A stretch of DNA of 64,000 nucleotides. It comes from Nitrospirota bacterium. GTDB lineage: Bacteria; UBA2233. Position 1 is the stretch's first letter. Every line of letters begins with the position of its first letter. The position numbers and the translations under genes are program-made. The DNA is taken from contig WOZJ01000057.1 of assembly GCA_011620345.1 (NCBI GenBank), forward strand, positions 171,925-235,924. Reading direction: 5' to 3'. Positions 25,321-35,059 of this stretch are shown here, piece by piece. The notes beneath the pieces were generated by a model. It ran no database searches and was not told the origin of the DNA. It saw only the letters and a program-made list of their open reading frames with translations.

Positions 25321-25860
25321 ATTACACAGCGAGACGTTACCCAGGAACCTCGAACAGGACCGGAAGAGCCGCTTCCCGATGTGCTTCGCCTCGTTGACGA
25401 GGAAGGGGGGCAGTTGGGGGTTCTTTCTTCAAAAGACGCACTCGTGATCGCCCAGGAAAGAGGGCTGGATCTTGTGGTTGTTTCTCCTAAGGCCGATCCA
25501 CCCGTGTATCGGCTGATGGATTACGGCAAGTATAAGTATCTCCAGCGCAAGAAGCAGCAAGAAAGCAAGCGCAAGCAAGTCTCCATAGAAATGAAGGAGA
25601 TTAAGCTGAGCCCAAGGACGGATACCCATGACATCGAAGTCAAAGTAAAGCATATCCTTAGGTTCCTAGAAGAGGGCAATAAGGCCAAGGTAAACGTTGT
25701 CTTTAAAGGAAGAGAACTTGCAAGGCCGGCCTTAGGGCTTGAAATCTTCGAACAGATCAAGCAAAGGCTGGAGGACGGCGCCCTTATTGAATCTGAGCCC
25801 AAGATGGAGGGGAAGGTCATGAGCATGGTCCTTGCCCCAAAGGCCAAGAAAAAAACGTAG
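25321..25860 (+). CDS. infC: Translation initiation factor IF-3 (probable ATT start)
   Basis: Binds the 30S subunit and checks start-codon pairing. The N-domain (DVLRLVDEEGGQLGV, DYGKYKY) and C-domain (EIKLSPRTDTHDIEVK, LARPALGLEIF) are both present. ATT at 25321 lies four bases after a run of seven G residues (25310-25316), an excellent ribosome site. The only other in-frame options are GTG 25294 or TTG 25297 inside thrS, which would bury that site. infC is known for its AUU start in E. coli and other bacteria, where IF-3 represses its own translation, so the same control is likely here. About 179 residues. Confidence 0.93.
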   Translation: MTQRDVTQEPRTGPEEPLPDVLRLVDEEGGQLGVLSSKDALVIAQERGLDLVVVSPKADPPVYRLMDYGKYKYLQRKKQQESKRKQVSIEMKEIKLSPRTDTHDIEVKVKHILRFLEEGNKAKVNVVFKGRELARPALGLEIFEQIKQRLEDGALIESEPKMEGKVMSMVLAPKAKKKT

Positions 25861-25870
25861 AGGAGCAACC

Positions 25871-26074
25871 ATGGCAAAAAACAAGATCAAAACCTGCCGG
25901 TCTCTTGCAAAGAGGCTGAAGATAACGGGTGGGGGGAAGATCAAAAGGATGAAGTCGGGCAAGAGTCACCTCCTTACCTGCAAGTCAAGAAAGCGCAAGA
26001 GGGGCCTTCGGCATGCCGCGCTGGTCGATACAACGCTGGTATGGGCGGTCAACCGTATGGCGCCATACCTTTAA
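25871..26074 (+). CDS. rpmI: Ribosomal protein bL35
   Basis: A 67-residue, very basic 50S protein with the family pattern MAKNKIKTCRSLAKR, GKIKRMKSGKSHLL and KRKRGLRHA. ATG 25871 follows GAGGAG. It lies ten bases after infC and 18 bases before rplT, the usual order. Confidence 0.96.
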   Translation: MAKNKIKTCRSLAKRLKITGGGKIKRMKSGKSHLLTCKSRKRKRGLRHAALVDTTLVWAVNRMAPYL

Positions 26075-26092
26075 GGAAAAGGAGACGGATCG

Positions 26093-26452
26093 ATGGCACG
26101 CGCAAAAGGTGGCCCGACTCGGGCAAGGCGTAGGAAGCGCATTCTCAATAGGGCGGAAGGATACTACGGGGCAAGGAGTAGGCTACATCGAATTGCCTCT
26201 CAGTCTGTAGACAAAGCGCTCCAATATGCCTACGCAGACAGAAAGAAAAGAAAACGCGAGTTTCGCAAGCTTTGGATCGTTCGGATCAACGCAATGGTCA
26301 GGGAGCTTGGGCTTACCTACAGCGCGTTCATGGGCATGCTCGCAAAGCGAGGGGTAGCCCTGAATAGAAAAATGCTCGCTAAAATGGCCTACGAAGACGC
26401 CGCTTGGTTCAAGGCGCTCGTTGAGGAGCTGCGCTCGGCGAATGCAGCCTGA
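26093..26452 (+). CDS. rplT: Ribosomal protein bL20
   Basis: A 119-residue 50S assembly protein with the typical start MARAKGG, the basic helix (RRKRILNRAEGYYG) and the conserved RLWIVRIN-like segment (KLWIVRINAMVRELGLTYS). ATG 26093 follows AAGGAGAC. In many bacteria L20 represses this operon; no leader structure was identified here. Confidence 0.97.
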   Translation: MARAKGGPTRARRRKRILNRAEGYYGARSRLHRIASQSVDKALQYAYADRKKRKREFRKLWIVRINAMVRELGLTYSAFMGMLAKRGVALNRKMLAKMAYEDAAWFKALVEELRSANAA

Positions 26453-27473
26453 AGCACCAGAACGCCTCGAAGAGCTCGTAGCACGCGCGCTCGAGGATTT
26501 AGAAAGCGTCAAGACGATTGAAGCGCTTGATTCGCTCAAGACCAGGCTCTTGGGTAGGAAGGGCCTTCTTGCCGACGCGTTCGCGGGCATGCGAATGCTT
26601 CCAGAGGATCGGCGTGGCCGCTTTGGCAAGCAGCTAAATGAAGCCAAAGCATCCATGCTGGAGAGGTTTGAGGCAAAAAAGCGCCAGCTCGAGACAGGGC
26701 AAAAGGCTAACCCCTCCTCTTCTGTGCTGGATGTCTCCTTGCCAGGGCCTTTGCCGCAAGTAGGAAAGCTCCACCCCATAAGCCAGGTGCAAGACGAGAT
26801 CCTTGCCATCTTCATGCAAATGGGCTACAGCGTCGCCAAAGGGCCGGAGTTGGAAGACGACTACCATAATTTTGAAGCGCTCAATATCCCCAAGCACCAT
26901 CCGGCGAGGGATATGCAAGACACCTTCTTCGTCCAGGATACGGGTGGTTTTTTGCTGCGGACTCATACCTCTCCGGTCCAGATCCGGGTAATGGAGCGTC
27001 TAGGCGTTCCCGCTCAGGTCGTGGCTCCTGGAAGAGTTTACAGAAGAGACCTCGACCCTACCCACTCTCCTATGTTTCACCAGGTTGAGGGGCTGATGAT
27101 CGACAAGGACGTCTCGTTTGCAGACCTAATCGGTACGCTTGATTTCTTCTCCAAGCGATTCTTCGGCCCGGACGCCGCCGTTCGTTTTAGGCCTAGCTAC
27201 TTCCCCTTTACAGAGCCCAGCGCCGAGGTTGACGTACGCTGTATTTTTTGCAAAGGGGAAGGCTGCCGGGTATGCAAGAATTCCGGCTACCTCGAGGTCT
27301 TGGGTTGCGGGATGGTTCATCCTGCCGTCCTTGAAGCCTGCAGGGTCGACCCGGATGCGTGGCAAGGCTTTGCTTTTGGCCTGGGAGTCGAGCGGTTGGC
27401 CATGCTCAAGCTTGGCATCGACGACATTCGGCTGTTCTACGAAAACCACCCGAGCTTTCTTGCGCAGTTCTAG
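26442..27473 (+). CDS. pheS: Phenylalanyl-tRNA synthetase alpha subunit
   Basis: A 343-residue class II synthetase subunit forming an alpha2beta2 enzyme with PheT. The N-terminal coiled-coil (to about residue 85) is followed by the catalytic core with HPISQVQDEI, motif 2 GRVYRRDLDPTHSPMFHQVEG and C-terminal motif 3 GFAFGLGVERLAML. ATG 26442 overlaps the last 11 bases of rplT. Two cysteine pairs (CIFCKGEGCRVC) lie in the core insertion, as in many bacterial PheS. Confidence 0.96.
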   Translation: MQPEAPERLEELVARALEDLESVKTIEALDSLKTRLLGRKGLLADAFAGMRMLPEDRRGRFGKQLNEAKASMLERFEAKKRQLETGQKANPSSSVLDVSLPGPLPQVGKLHPISQVQDEILAIFMQMGYSVAKGPELEDDYHNFEALNIPKHHPARDMQDTFFVQDTGGFLLRTHTSPVQIRVMERLGVPAQVVAPGRVYRRDLDPTHSPMFHQVEGLMIDKDVSFADLIGTLDFFSKRFFGPDAAVRFRPSYFPFTEPSAEVDVRCIFCKGEGCRVCKNSGYLEVLGCGMVHPAVLEACRVDPDAWQGFAFGLGVERLAMLKLGIDDIRLFYENHPSFLAQF

Positions 27474-27475
27474 GT

Positions 27476-29878
27476 ATGCTGGCTTCAAAGGGATTGCTGG
27501 AAAGGCTTGCAGGTTTTTCTATTCCGCTCGATAGGCTCGAGGCAACGCTCATGCAGGCCGGGTTTGAGCTCGAGAATATCCAGAACTTCGTACCCGAGTT
27601 TCAAGGCGTTGTCACGGCCTCGATCGAGGAAATTCGCAAACACCCCAATGCCGACCGGCTGAGCCTTTGTCGGCTTCGCTCGAATGGGCGAACATTCGAC
27701 GTCGTCTGCGGGGCGACGAACATCCACGAGGGGGTTGTCGTCCCTTTAGCCTTAGAAGGCGCTACGCTTCAAGGGAGGACGATTTCTGCCGCCAAGATCC
27801 GTGGGATCGCCTCGGAGGGAATGCTTTGCTCCCAAAAAGAGCTCGGCGTCTCCCAGGAGCACGAGGGAATCTGGCTGCTTCCTAAAGGAACACCCGTTGG
27901 CGTGCCCCTGGAGGAAGCCTTAGGGCTTCCTGACGTGGTTTTCGATGTCAGCATTCCTCCAAATCGGGGAGATGCCCTGTCCCATTTCGGCCTCCTTCGA
28001 GAGCTTCTTATGATTTTGGGCGAGCCTTCACCGCGGCTTCCCGTGCAGGAATCACTCCCGTTTGTTGGAGAAACGCCGGTTGAAATAGATCTGGCCGAGG
28101 ATTGCGGCTGCACAGGATATGTCGGAACCTTGCTCGAGAACTTAGAGGAAATTCAAACCCCCCTTTGGCTATCTAGGCTTCTTTTGAGGCTTGGCAAGCG
28201 TTCCGTAGACTTTTGGGTCGATCTTGCCAATTACGTGCTTCTGGAGGTTGGCCAGCCCTTGCATACATTCGATGCCGATCTCCTGAAGGGCGCGAAAATT
28301 CACGTGCGCTCGGACATAGGGGAAAGAGAGTTCCGTGCGCTCGATTCCAGGGCCTACAAAATACCGAAAGGGGCCGTTTGGATCCTCGATGAAGAAGGGC
28401 CGGTTGCCCTGGCAGGCATCATCGGCGGTGCCGACTCGATGGTAACGTCATCTACCCGGCGGGTCCTTCTTGAAGCCGCCCGTTTCGACCCTATACGCAT
28501 ACGAAAGACCGCGAGAGAGCTGCGACTCACTACGGATGCGTCTTTCCGGTTTGAGCGCGGTGTAGAAAAAGAACTTGCCCCGTTGGCAACCATGCGCTTC
28601 CTTGGACTGACGCTGGAGGAGTGTCCCGGAGTTCAGCTTTACCGCCCCAGCGTTGCTGGGGATTTTCAAAGCCCTCGGACGACAGTGCATATCGTTCTCC
28701 CCAAGGTTGAAAAGCTTCTAGGCTTTCCCCTGTCCAATGAAAAGGCGTTTGATATGCTTGGGCGTTTGGGTGAAATCATCGAAGGCCCCGAAAGCGGGTT
28801 TGACCTGCGGGTTGCTTCTTATCGGCAAGACATCCAAAGGCCGTGCGATGTTGCCGAGGAAATCGCAAGGTTCGTGGGCTATGGATCGTTCCTGCAAACC
28901 ATGCCAAAGCCGGTATATTCGGTAGCGATGGAAGCCACGCTTGCCGAGCTTCCCGTGGTGGTTGAGACAAAGGCCTATCTTAGGGCTTATGGGTTCTGCG
29001 AGGTGGTGACTTACCCGTTTTCGAGCCGGAATATGCTCGAGGCGCTAGAGGGCTTTGACCCGTTTGACATGGGGAGCTCTTTAATGCTTGAAAACCCCCT
29101 CCAGGCAACAGACCCCTACCTCAGAAACACCCTTGCCTTAAGCTTGATGAAGGTATTAAGGACGCATACGGGCGCCGCAAAGGATGTCGTACGGTGCTTT
29201 GAGGTTGCACGTATTTTTGGACGTTCAAAGGAAGGCAAGCCATCCGAGCGAGAGACGCTTGGAATCCTTCTCAAGGGCGGCCTCGCCAGGGCAGTTTGGG
29301 AAAGAGCTGTCCCTTTAAGCCCTTTGCAGGCCTTAAAGGGTATTGCCGAGAATGTCTTGAGTTTTTTGTGCCTTTCTCGTAGCGTCGTTCGGCCGGAAAG
29401 CGGCCTTTTCTGGGAGGCCAACAGGGGTTTTCGTATCGAGGAGGCGGCCTCGGGCTCTCCTGTCGCCGTGTTCGGAGAGGTATCCCAAAAGGCGCTCCGA
29501 GCGTTCGATGTGAAGACGAAAGGGGTTTATTTTTTGGAAGTTCTTTTTCCTCAGGTCCAAAAGGCCAGGACAACGGCTTACCGGCCTTTTGGGCGCTTTC
29601 CGGCTGTATTGCGGGATATCTCGTTTGTCGCTCCCGAACAGTTGGCCTACCAAGAGCTTGAGGATGCCATCGAACGTTGCCGCCCTGAACTCTTGGCAGC
29701 TTACGAACTTTTCGACGTGTACCAAGGAGGGGCTATCCCTCCCGGGTTTAAAGTGTATAATGTGAGGTGTACGTACCAGAGTATGGAGCGAACGCTTACC
29801 GATGAAGAGGCGAATGGCGTACACTTTGGGTTCATCGAACAGCTCACCCAAAAGCTTCCCATCAAATTACGGACCTAA
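27476..29878 (+). CDS. pheT: Phenylalanyl-tRNA synthetase beta subunit
   Basis: An 800-residue partner of PheS. It has an EMAP/OB-type tRNA-binding domain (about 45-150), B3/B4 editing domains, a B5 domain and a C-terminal ferredoxin-fold anticodon-binding domain ([27 protein letters not shown]). The N-terminus ([14 protein letters not shown]) is slightly shorter than the usual MKxSLxWL start. ATG 27476 lies two bases after the pheS stop; the frame is open upstream only inside pheS. tRNA-Pro follows directly. Confidence 0.96.
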   Translation: MLASKGLLERLAGFSIPLDRLEATLMQAGFELENIQNFVPEFQGVVTASIEEIRKHPNADRLSLCRLRSNGRTFDVVCGATNIHEGVVVPLALEGATLQGRTISAAKIRGIASEGMLCSQKELGVSQEHEGIWLLPKGTPVGVPLEEALGLPDVVFDVSIPPNRGDALSHFGLLRELLMILGEPSPRLPVQESLPFVGETPVEIDLAEDCGCTGYVGTLLENLEEIQTPLWLSRLLLRLGKRSVDFWVDLANYVLLEVGQPLHTFDADLLKGAKIHVRSDIGEREFRALDSRAYKIPKGAVWILDEEGPVALAGIIGGADSMVTSSTRRVLLEAARFDPIRIRKTARELRLTTDASFRFERGVEKELAPLATMRFLGLTLEECPGVQLYRPSVAGDFQSPRTTVHIVLPKVEKLLGFPLSNEKAFDMLGRLGEIIEGPESGFDLRVASYRQDIQRPCDVAEEIARFVGYGSFLQTMPKPVYSVAMEATLAELPVVVETKAYLRAYGFCEVVTYPFSSRNMLEALEGFDPFDMGSSLMLENPLQATDPYLRNTLALSLMKVLRTHTGAAKDVVRCFEVARIFGRSKEGKPSERETLGILLKGGLARAVWERAVPLSPLQALKGIAENVLSFLCLSRSVVRPESGLFWEANRGFRIEEAASGSPVAVFGEVSQKALRAFDVKTKGVYFLEVLFPQVQKARTTAYRPFGRFPAVLRDISFVAPEQLAYQELEDAIERCRPELLAAYELFDVYQGGAIPPGFKVYNVRCTYQSMERTLTDEEANGVHFGFIEQLTQKLPIKLRT

Positions 29879-29884
29879 GAAAGG

Positions 29885-29962
<78 letters not shown>

Positions 29963-30004
29963 TCTTCCTCCTAATACCTACGAACCAATCAGACGGGTAG
30001 GATC

Positions 30005-30814
30005 ATGCAGGAAACGCGGCCTCTCGTTCTCGTGACGAACGATGACGGCGTCGATTCTGACGGCATTGAGGCGCTGGCCGCTGCCGCTGGCGCATTTGGT
30101 GAAGTATGGGTTGTTGCCCCCAGTTCCGAACAGAGCGGAGTAGGGCATGGTATCACGCTTCACCGGCCATTAAAAGTTGAGCAGTGCTCCGAAAGAACGT
30201 ACTGCGTCAACGGAACCCCATCCGATTGCGTATGGCTTGCGATTCGAAGCCTATTGCCAAGAAAACCGAGACTTGTCCTTTCTGGGATCAACAGGGGTGC
30301 AAATCTTGGTGAAGACGTGACCTATTCAGGCACGGTGGCGGGCGCAATGGAAGGCGCGCTGCGTGGAGTACCTTCTATTGCCTTTTCGCTTGTCGGCAGG
30401 GATGTGTTCGATTTTTCTTGGACAAAAGATTGGGTGTACAAGGTCATCGAAGGGATGGAGGCGCTGCAAGACGAAGGGGATCTCTTGCTGTCCGTCAACC
30501 TTCCTCCTTTTGGAAACGGGTGGATACGCGGGATTCAGGTCACGCGAATGGCCAGGGGGCTTTGCAGGGTTGACGGCCATGTGGTTGCGACCACCGACCC
30601 GGAGGGCAACAAGATATACAGCTTTGCCAAAAAAGACATTCTTAGCGACCTTGAGCCGGGTACGGATGTGTACGCCGTCTTGAACGGATATGTATCTGTT
30701 ACGCCTCTTGTTCTTGACTGGACAAGATACAGCATGTCTGGGGCGCTAGAGCAAGCTTACGCCTTAAAGGCGCAGAACCCGAAACAGAGCACGGTGGCAA
30801 GGGAGGTCCTTTAA
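30005..30814 (+). CDS. surE: 5'/3'-nucleotidase SurE
   Basis: A metal-dependent phosphatase acting on nucleoside monophosphates and short polyphosphate. The N-terminus has the metal-binding LVTNDDGVDSDGI, then APSSEQSGVGHGIT, the NGTPSDCV loop and SGINRGANLGEDVTYSGTV, all diagnostic. 269 residues is slightly long for the family because of a C-terminal extension. ATG 30005 follows GGTAGGA. Confidence 0.95.
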   Translation: MQETRPLVLVTNDDGVDSDGIEALAAAAGAFGEVWVVAPSSEQSGVGHGITLHRPLKVEQCSERTYCVNGTPSDCVWLAIRSLLPRKPRLVLSGINRGANLGEDVTYSGTVAGAMEGALRGVPSIAFSLVGRDVFDFSWTKDWVYKVIEGMEALQDEGDLLLSVNLPPFGNGWIRGIQVTRMARGLCRVDGHVVATTDPEGNKIYSFAKKDILSDLEPGTDVYAVLNGYVSVTPLVLDWTRYSMSGALEQAYALKAQNPKQSTVAREVL

Positions 30815-30838
30815 ATTTTTTGGTTCGATCGACGCGTT

Positions 30839-31663
30839 GTGCAGGTTTGCCTGTGGATTTTTCTACTCTTGCCTTCAGCAGAAGGGCGTGCGCATGGGCT
30901 TTGGGTCCAGGAGGAGAAGGCATGGGTGAGCTACCTGTGGTTTACAAGGGTCGATGGCGAGCGCCCCTACCTTAAAATCCTTGGGCAAGCTTTGAACGAA
31001 CAAGAACTTGAGCTCATCGAGAGAATTGCCCTGAAAGAAGTAGAGATGCTTAACGAGATATCCAAAATGAGGAACTCGAACCGTCAGAAGCCTGTCAAGA
31101 TGTTCAAAGAGCTCCACGCGATCCTCCCAGAACGAATCGCAGAATTATTAGGGGTTGCCGTGGAGCAGGCCAGGGAGGATTGGCTGAGGATGAGGGATCG
31201 GGCAAGAATTACCTTTCCCCAAAACATAGCGCTCGTGTACGCTACGCAGTATCACGGAGATACCGCTCTCGAGGCGGCGTTGCCGGATAAGTTTGTCAAG
31301 TTTGCCAACAGAGGGTGGAGGGTTCAGCCCGGTTACGAAAGCCCCCCCTTCTTTGCGTTTCTTCGCCTTCAAGCGGGAAGCGGCCAATTCATCGGATTTC
31401 CTGTCTGGGACGTTGGACCCTGGAACGAGGATGACGACTACTGGCACGATGGGGGCCGAAGGCGCATGTTTGGAGACCTTCCAAGAGGCCTTCCCGAGGC
31501 CGAGGCCGCTTTTTTTGACGGCTACAACGGGGGGAAGGACCAGTTTGGTAGACCCATCCTAAACCCGGCCGGTGTAGACCTGACTACAGAGGCTGCGGCA
31601 CGTTTGGGCCTTGATCCGCTTGAAAATGCCTGGGTCGAACTCGATATGGGGGAACTTTCGTGA
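30839..31663 (+). CDS. Secreted protein with probable double-psi beta-barrel C-terminus
   Basis: A 274-residue protein with a signal peptide (about residues 1-20, ending EGRAHG). The middle is helical and charged. The C-terminal segment VWDVGPWNEDDDYW, then NGGKDQFGRPILNPAGVDL and a final WVELDMG, resembles secreted double-psi beta-barrel domains that act on or bind peptidoglycan; this is pattern recall, not a search. The start is GTG 30839, with a poor ribosome site. The next gene, a lipoprotein, starts in a 4-base overlap, so both products probably act together in the envelope. Confidence 0.6.
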   Translation: MQVCLWIFLLLPSAEGRAHGLWVQEEKAWVSYLWFTRVDGERPYLKILGQALNEQELELIERIALKEVEMLNEISKMRNSNRQKPVKMFKELHAILPERIAELLGVAVEQAREDWLRMRDRARITFPQNIALVYATQYHGDTALEAALPDKFVKFANRGWRVQPGYESPPFFAFLRLQAGSGQFIGFPVWDVGPWNEDDDYWHDGGRRRMFGDLPRGLPEAEAAFFDGYNGGKDQFGRPILNPAGVDLTTEAAARLGLDPLENAWVELDMGELS

Positions 31664-32085
31664 AGATCAAATGGCAGGTTGGGTTGACCCTATGTTTCTC
31701 GCTGCTCCTTGGCTGCGGCAACAAGGAGGCATACTACAAAAGCGTTGCGCACGACTTAAACGCCACCATCCGGCTTCAAGAAGAGGTTGATTCGGGGCAT
31801 AATACGGGCAACCTAGACCCTAAAGATACGGCCATGCGCTTTCTGAATGAATCCTTAAACGACCCCGGTCCGTTCGAAGATGTTCGCGTCGGGAAGGAAA
31901 AAAAGGGGCGCGTTCGGGTATGGGTGCGTTCTTTACGGTCCGGCTATGAGCTTGAGCTATTTCGGCCAATCCGCCCTGACTCCAGCGGAATTTTTGTGGT
32001 GAGCGGCTACCGGACGCTTTCCCCAGAAGAGGTAGCCAAAAGCTTCCCTAAGGAAAAACCCAAGGATCCTTCGGAAACGAACTAA
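31660..32085 (+). CDS. Small lipoprotein of unknown function
   Basis: A 141-residue precursor with lipobox LLLGC (cysteine near residue 19), then a charged domain with a central beta-rich portion (GRVRVWVRSLRSGYELELF) and a Pro/Lys-rich end. The GTGA overlap with the preceding gene indicates coupling. The last 38 bases overlap the 3' end of the opposing M24 peptidase gene. Outer-membrane or inner-membrane lipoprotein; family unknown. Confidence 0.7.
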   Translation: MKIKWQVGLTLCFSLLLGCGNKEAYYKSVAHDLNATIRLQEEVDSGHNTGNLDPKDTAMRFLNESLNDPGPFEDVRVGKEKKGRVRVWVRSLRSGYELELFRPIRPDSSGIFVVSGYRTLSPEEVAKSFPKEKPKDPSETN

Positions 32086-33184
32086 GCACTTCGAGCCCGT
32101 CTTTTGTGAGGACGACGTCGTCTTCGATCCGCACCCCGCCTAGATCAGGGTAGTAAAGGCCCGGCTCAACCGTTACTACCGCGCCTTCGGGCAAGGGGAT
32201 ATCCTCGTTTCCTATTCTTGGGGGCTCGTGGATATCCAGCCCAAGGCCGTGGCCCGTGGTATGGATGAACCCGAAGGGCAACTCGGCCGTCATGTCCGTT
32301 GAAAAACCGCTGGCCTCGAAGTGTGCTACAACAGCCCGGTGGACGCTCGAGGCGTTCACTCCGGCCCTTAAGCGCTCAATGGCGATTCCTTGTGCCTTAA
32401 GCACGGCACGGTACATCCGCTCGAGCCTTTCGGGCGGCCTGCCTTTGACGAACGTACGCGTGATGTCGGCAAAGTATCTTGTCTGTAGGCTCCTTGGGAA
32501 CACATCGACCACGATGGGAGTGTGGGCCAGGATGGGGCCGTGTCCCTCTTCGTGAGGCAGCGCAGAGAGCGGGCCTGAGGCCACGATCGTGTGTTGCGCA
32601 AGCAGCCCGTTCTCAAACAGGGTGCGCTCCAACGCGTTGCGAAGCCGCTCGCTTGTAAGCGGCTCTCCTTCAAGGACCACGCGACCCTCTTTCACTCTTG
32701 CCCGCTTTAGGATGTCCACGACAACCTGAAGGGCATGTTCGGTTGCCTCAATCGCAACCTTGATCCACCCCACCTCCTGAGGGGATTTTTGCAGCCGTTC
32801 TGGAAAGAAGGGCAGCTCTTGCTGGACATCAACTATAAGGCCCATCTCAGAAAGGCCGACATAGAACCGTGCCGGGAAATCGGGCGGGACGAGGAGCGAT
32901 TCGATTTGATTCGTTAGAAGGAAGCGGCCGAGAAGCTCTGGAAGCTTTAGCGTTTCGCCTGGGCTTTGTAGCGCCCTCCGGAGGCTCTCCAAAGAAAGCA
33001 CCTCCGTAACTCTTGCCGTCGCCTGCGCCCTGGCAAACTCGAGAGGGCTGACAAGAAGGGATGTTTTGGCGTCTTGCTCCAAGAACACGACGGGATCCGG
33101 GGCAAGAAAGCCCGTCTTGTAGAAAAGGTCGGAGGAATGCTCCGGGCTGGCAACAATCAGCCGTGCAGGAGGATGGCTACCCAT
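32048..33184 (-). CDS. M24-family Xaa-Pro aminopeptidase
   Basis: A 378-residue cytoplasmic metallopeptidase. The C-terminal pita-bread domain contains the five metal ligands: Asp in VVDVFPR, Asp in FADITRTF, His in HTTGHGLGLDIHEPP, Glu in TVEPGLYYP and Glu in GVRIEDDVV. The N-terminal creatinase-like domain occupies about residues 1-150. ATG 33184 lies inside the 3' end of lutC (28-base overlap), making it the last gene of the ilvD-lutABC run. It should release N-terminal residues preceding proline; it might be tuned to proline dipeptides. Confidence 0.88.
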   Translation of the reverse strand: MGSHPPARLIVASPEHSSDLFYKTGFLAPDPVVFLEQDAKTSLLVSPLEFARAQATARVTEVLSLESLRRALQSPGETLKLPELLGRFLLTNQIESLLVPPDFPARFYVGLSEMGLIVDVQQELPFFPERLQKSPQEVGWIKVAIEATEHALQVVVDILKRARVKEGRVVLEGEPLTSERLRNALERTLFENGLLAQHTIVASGPLSALPHEEGHGPILAHTPIVVDVFPRSLQTRYFADITRTFVKGRPPERLERMYRAVLKAQGIAIERLRAGVNASSVHRAVVAHFEASGFSTDMTAELPFGFIHTTGHGLGLDIHEPPRIGNEDIPLPEGAVVTVEPGLYYPDLGGVRIEDDVVLTKDGLEVLSSFPKDPWVFP

Positions 33185-33693
33185 TTTGGCCCGTGTACTC
33201 CCTTGATTAATTTTTTTTCGATGTCAGAGGTCTGGCTTGGCCCCGTGACAAGGCTAAGAATGGCAGGGAGAGGGGAGGTAAGCTCTAAAAAGAGTTCTTT
33301 GTAGGCTGGGAGAATTTTTTTTGCATCGAGCACCACAAGAAGCCCTGCCGGCACGAGCGTTACAAGCGGGTTGGTCTTGATGAAGGCTAACGACCCGGAA
33401 TAGGCAAGCCCAAAATCTGCCCTTGCCACGCCGAGCGCCACGTTGGGGGAGGAGTCAATCTCCCGGGGCTCCAACGGAAAAGCGCTTTGAAACCCGGACT
33501 CGGATAGGGCTTCTTCGAGGAAGGGGGGAGAGTTTTCCATGGCTGGGTCCACCCAGGCCTCTTGAAAGCCGGTAGCCGTTCGGATTTTGTCGAGCCATTC
33601 CTTTAGTGCCGGGGTTGGGCCGTGTGGAAAGACGGCAACGTCGAGTCTTTCGGCCTGCTTCAGGAATTGCTCAAGCAGCGTCTGTGTGGTCAC
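33157..33693 (-). CDS. lutC: LUD-domain protein LutC
   Basis: A 178-residue subunit of the LutABC L-lactate oxidation complex. The LUD domain has the family features GVARADFGLAYSGSLAF, LVTLVPAG and the terminal TGPSQTSDIEKKLIKGVHGP with ..VAILLHG. GTG 33693 overlaps the lutB stop in a GGTGACC context behind AGGAAAGG. A longer frame to 33,822 would run back inside lutB. Confidence 0.88.
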   Translation of the reverse strand: MTTQTLLEQFLKQAERLDVAVFPHGPTPALKEWLDKIRTATGFQEAWVDPAMENSPPFLEEALSESGFQSAFPLEPREIDSSPNVALGVARADFGLAYSGSLAFIKTNPLVTLVPAGLLVVLDAKKILPAYKELFLELTSPLPAILSLVTGPSQTSDIEKKLIKGVHGPKWVAILLHG

Positions 33694-35059
33694 CCCAAAA
33701 CCTTTCCTGAAAGGAGCGGGATGCCGGAACCGGCAGGTCTCTAGCTTTTCCCCAGCCAAGGACATGTTCGATGTAGGGAATGGCAAGCATCGGTCGTACG
33801 AGGCGCCTTGCCAAAGAAACAACCCTTGGATGCCTGCCGATATGGGATGCCAACAAGAAGGCCAGGTAGCGAACCCCCTTGGCTGGTGAGCGCGCGGCGT
33901 GGTGGAAGAACTGTTCTCTTACGGCTAGAAGCTGGCCAGGAATGTCGATCCCTACAGGACATATTTCCCTACAGGCGCCGCAGAGCGTCGAGAAAAACCC
34001 GAGCCGTTCCGTTCCTTTAGGATGAATACCGGGCATAAGAATGGCTCCTATAGGCCCCATGTAGGGTGCTTGGTAGGCGTGCCCCCCTATGTGGCGGTAC
34101 ACGACGCAAGCGTTCAGACAGGCACCGCACCGGATACAAGCGAGCGTCTCACGCCTTTTGGGGTCAGAAAGGAGCCCGGATCGTCCGTTGTCGACGAGGA
34201 TCAAATAGAAGAAACGGTCTTGTTCGGGTGCCTTGCGCCCAAACTCTGGCGGCGATAGGAGCGTTGTATAAGCGCCTGCGCGCTGGCCTGTGCCCGCAAG
34301 CGTCAGCACGGTCAGAAGCGTACCTAGGCTTTCCATGTCTGGAGCGATCCGTTCTATCCCCATGAGGGCCACGTGAACCCTAGGGAGGAGAGCGCAGTAC
34401 CTTAGGTTCCCCTCGTTTTCGACAAATGCCAACGTACCCGTCTCGGCTACCCCAAAGTTGACTCCGGTGATCCCCATGTCGGCCGAGAAAAACTTCTCCC
34501 GCAAGAACACGCGGGCGAGCTCGGCGATGGCCGATTCTTCGTCCGGAACGTCTCTTTGGAAGACCCGGCTAAAAAGCTCTGCAATCTCGCGCTGGCTTTT
34601 GTGGATACAAGGCGTAAGGATATGCGAAGGCTTTTCTTTGGCCAGCTGGACAATAAGCTCGCCCAAGTCGGTCTCGACGACCTCGATCCCTGATTCCTCG
34701 AGGAACTCGTTGAGGCAAACCTCTTCCGAAAGCATCGATTTGGACTTGACCGCCCGCTTAACATCGTGACGCTTGGCAATGTCAAAGACAGCCCTGCGGG
34801 CCTCCTCGGCCGATTTAGCCTCGATTACACGAACCCCAGCGCCTTCGAGTACGCCGCGAAAGCGCTTGAGGTGCGAAGGAAGGCCGTTCAAGGTGTCCAG
34901 GCGGATCTTTCTTGCGCGCTGGACCAAATCTTGATACTCGGGAATTTCGGCCAGTGTAAGCGCGCGTTTCTGAAAGTAGTGCGCGATGGCGTTATCTAGG
35001 TTGGCTTCTAGCTGGAGGTTGGGCGAGGGAGTGTCGAGTAGCGAAAAGCGCGTCCTCAT
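33671..35059 (-). CDS. lutB: Iron-sulfur LUD protein LutB
   Basis: A 462-residue protein that combines a LUD domain (about 60-290, with GVNFGVAETGTLAF) and a ferredoxin-type domain with two 4Fe-4S motifs, CIRCGACLNAC and CGACREICP. It works with LutA and LutC to oxidise lactate to pyruvate and pass electrons to the respiratory chain. The gene overlaps lutA by 4 bases at its start and lutC at its end. The C-terminus has two basic, weakly hydrophobic stretches. Confidence 0.92.
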   Translation of the reverse strand: MRTRFSLLDTPSPNLQLEANLDNAIAHYFQKRALTLAEIPEYQDLVQRARKIRLDTLNGLPSHLKRFRGVLEGAGVRVIEAKSAEEARRAVFDIAKRHDVKRAVKSKSMLSEEVCLNEFLEESGIEVVETDLGELIVQLAKEKPSHILTPCIHKSQREIAELFSRVFQRDVPDEESAIAELARVFLREKFFSADMGITGVNFGVAETGTLAFVENEGNLRYCALLPRVHVALMGIERIAPDMESLGTLLTVLTLAGTGQRAGAYTTLLSPPEFGRKAPEQDRFFYLILVDNGRSGLLSDPKRRETLACIRCGACLNACVVYRHIGGHAYQAPYMGPIGAILMPGIHPKGTERLGFFSTLCGACREICPVGIDIPGQLLAVREQFFHHAARSPAKGVRYLAFLLASHIGRHPRVVSLARRLVRPMLAIPYIEHVLGWGKARDLPVPASRSFQERFWGDHTDAA

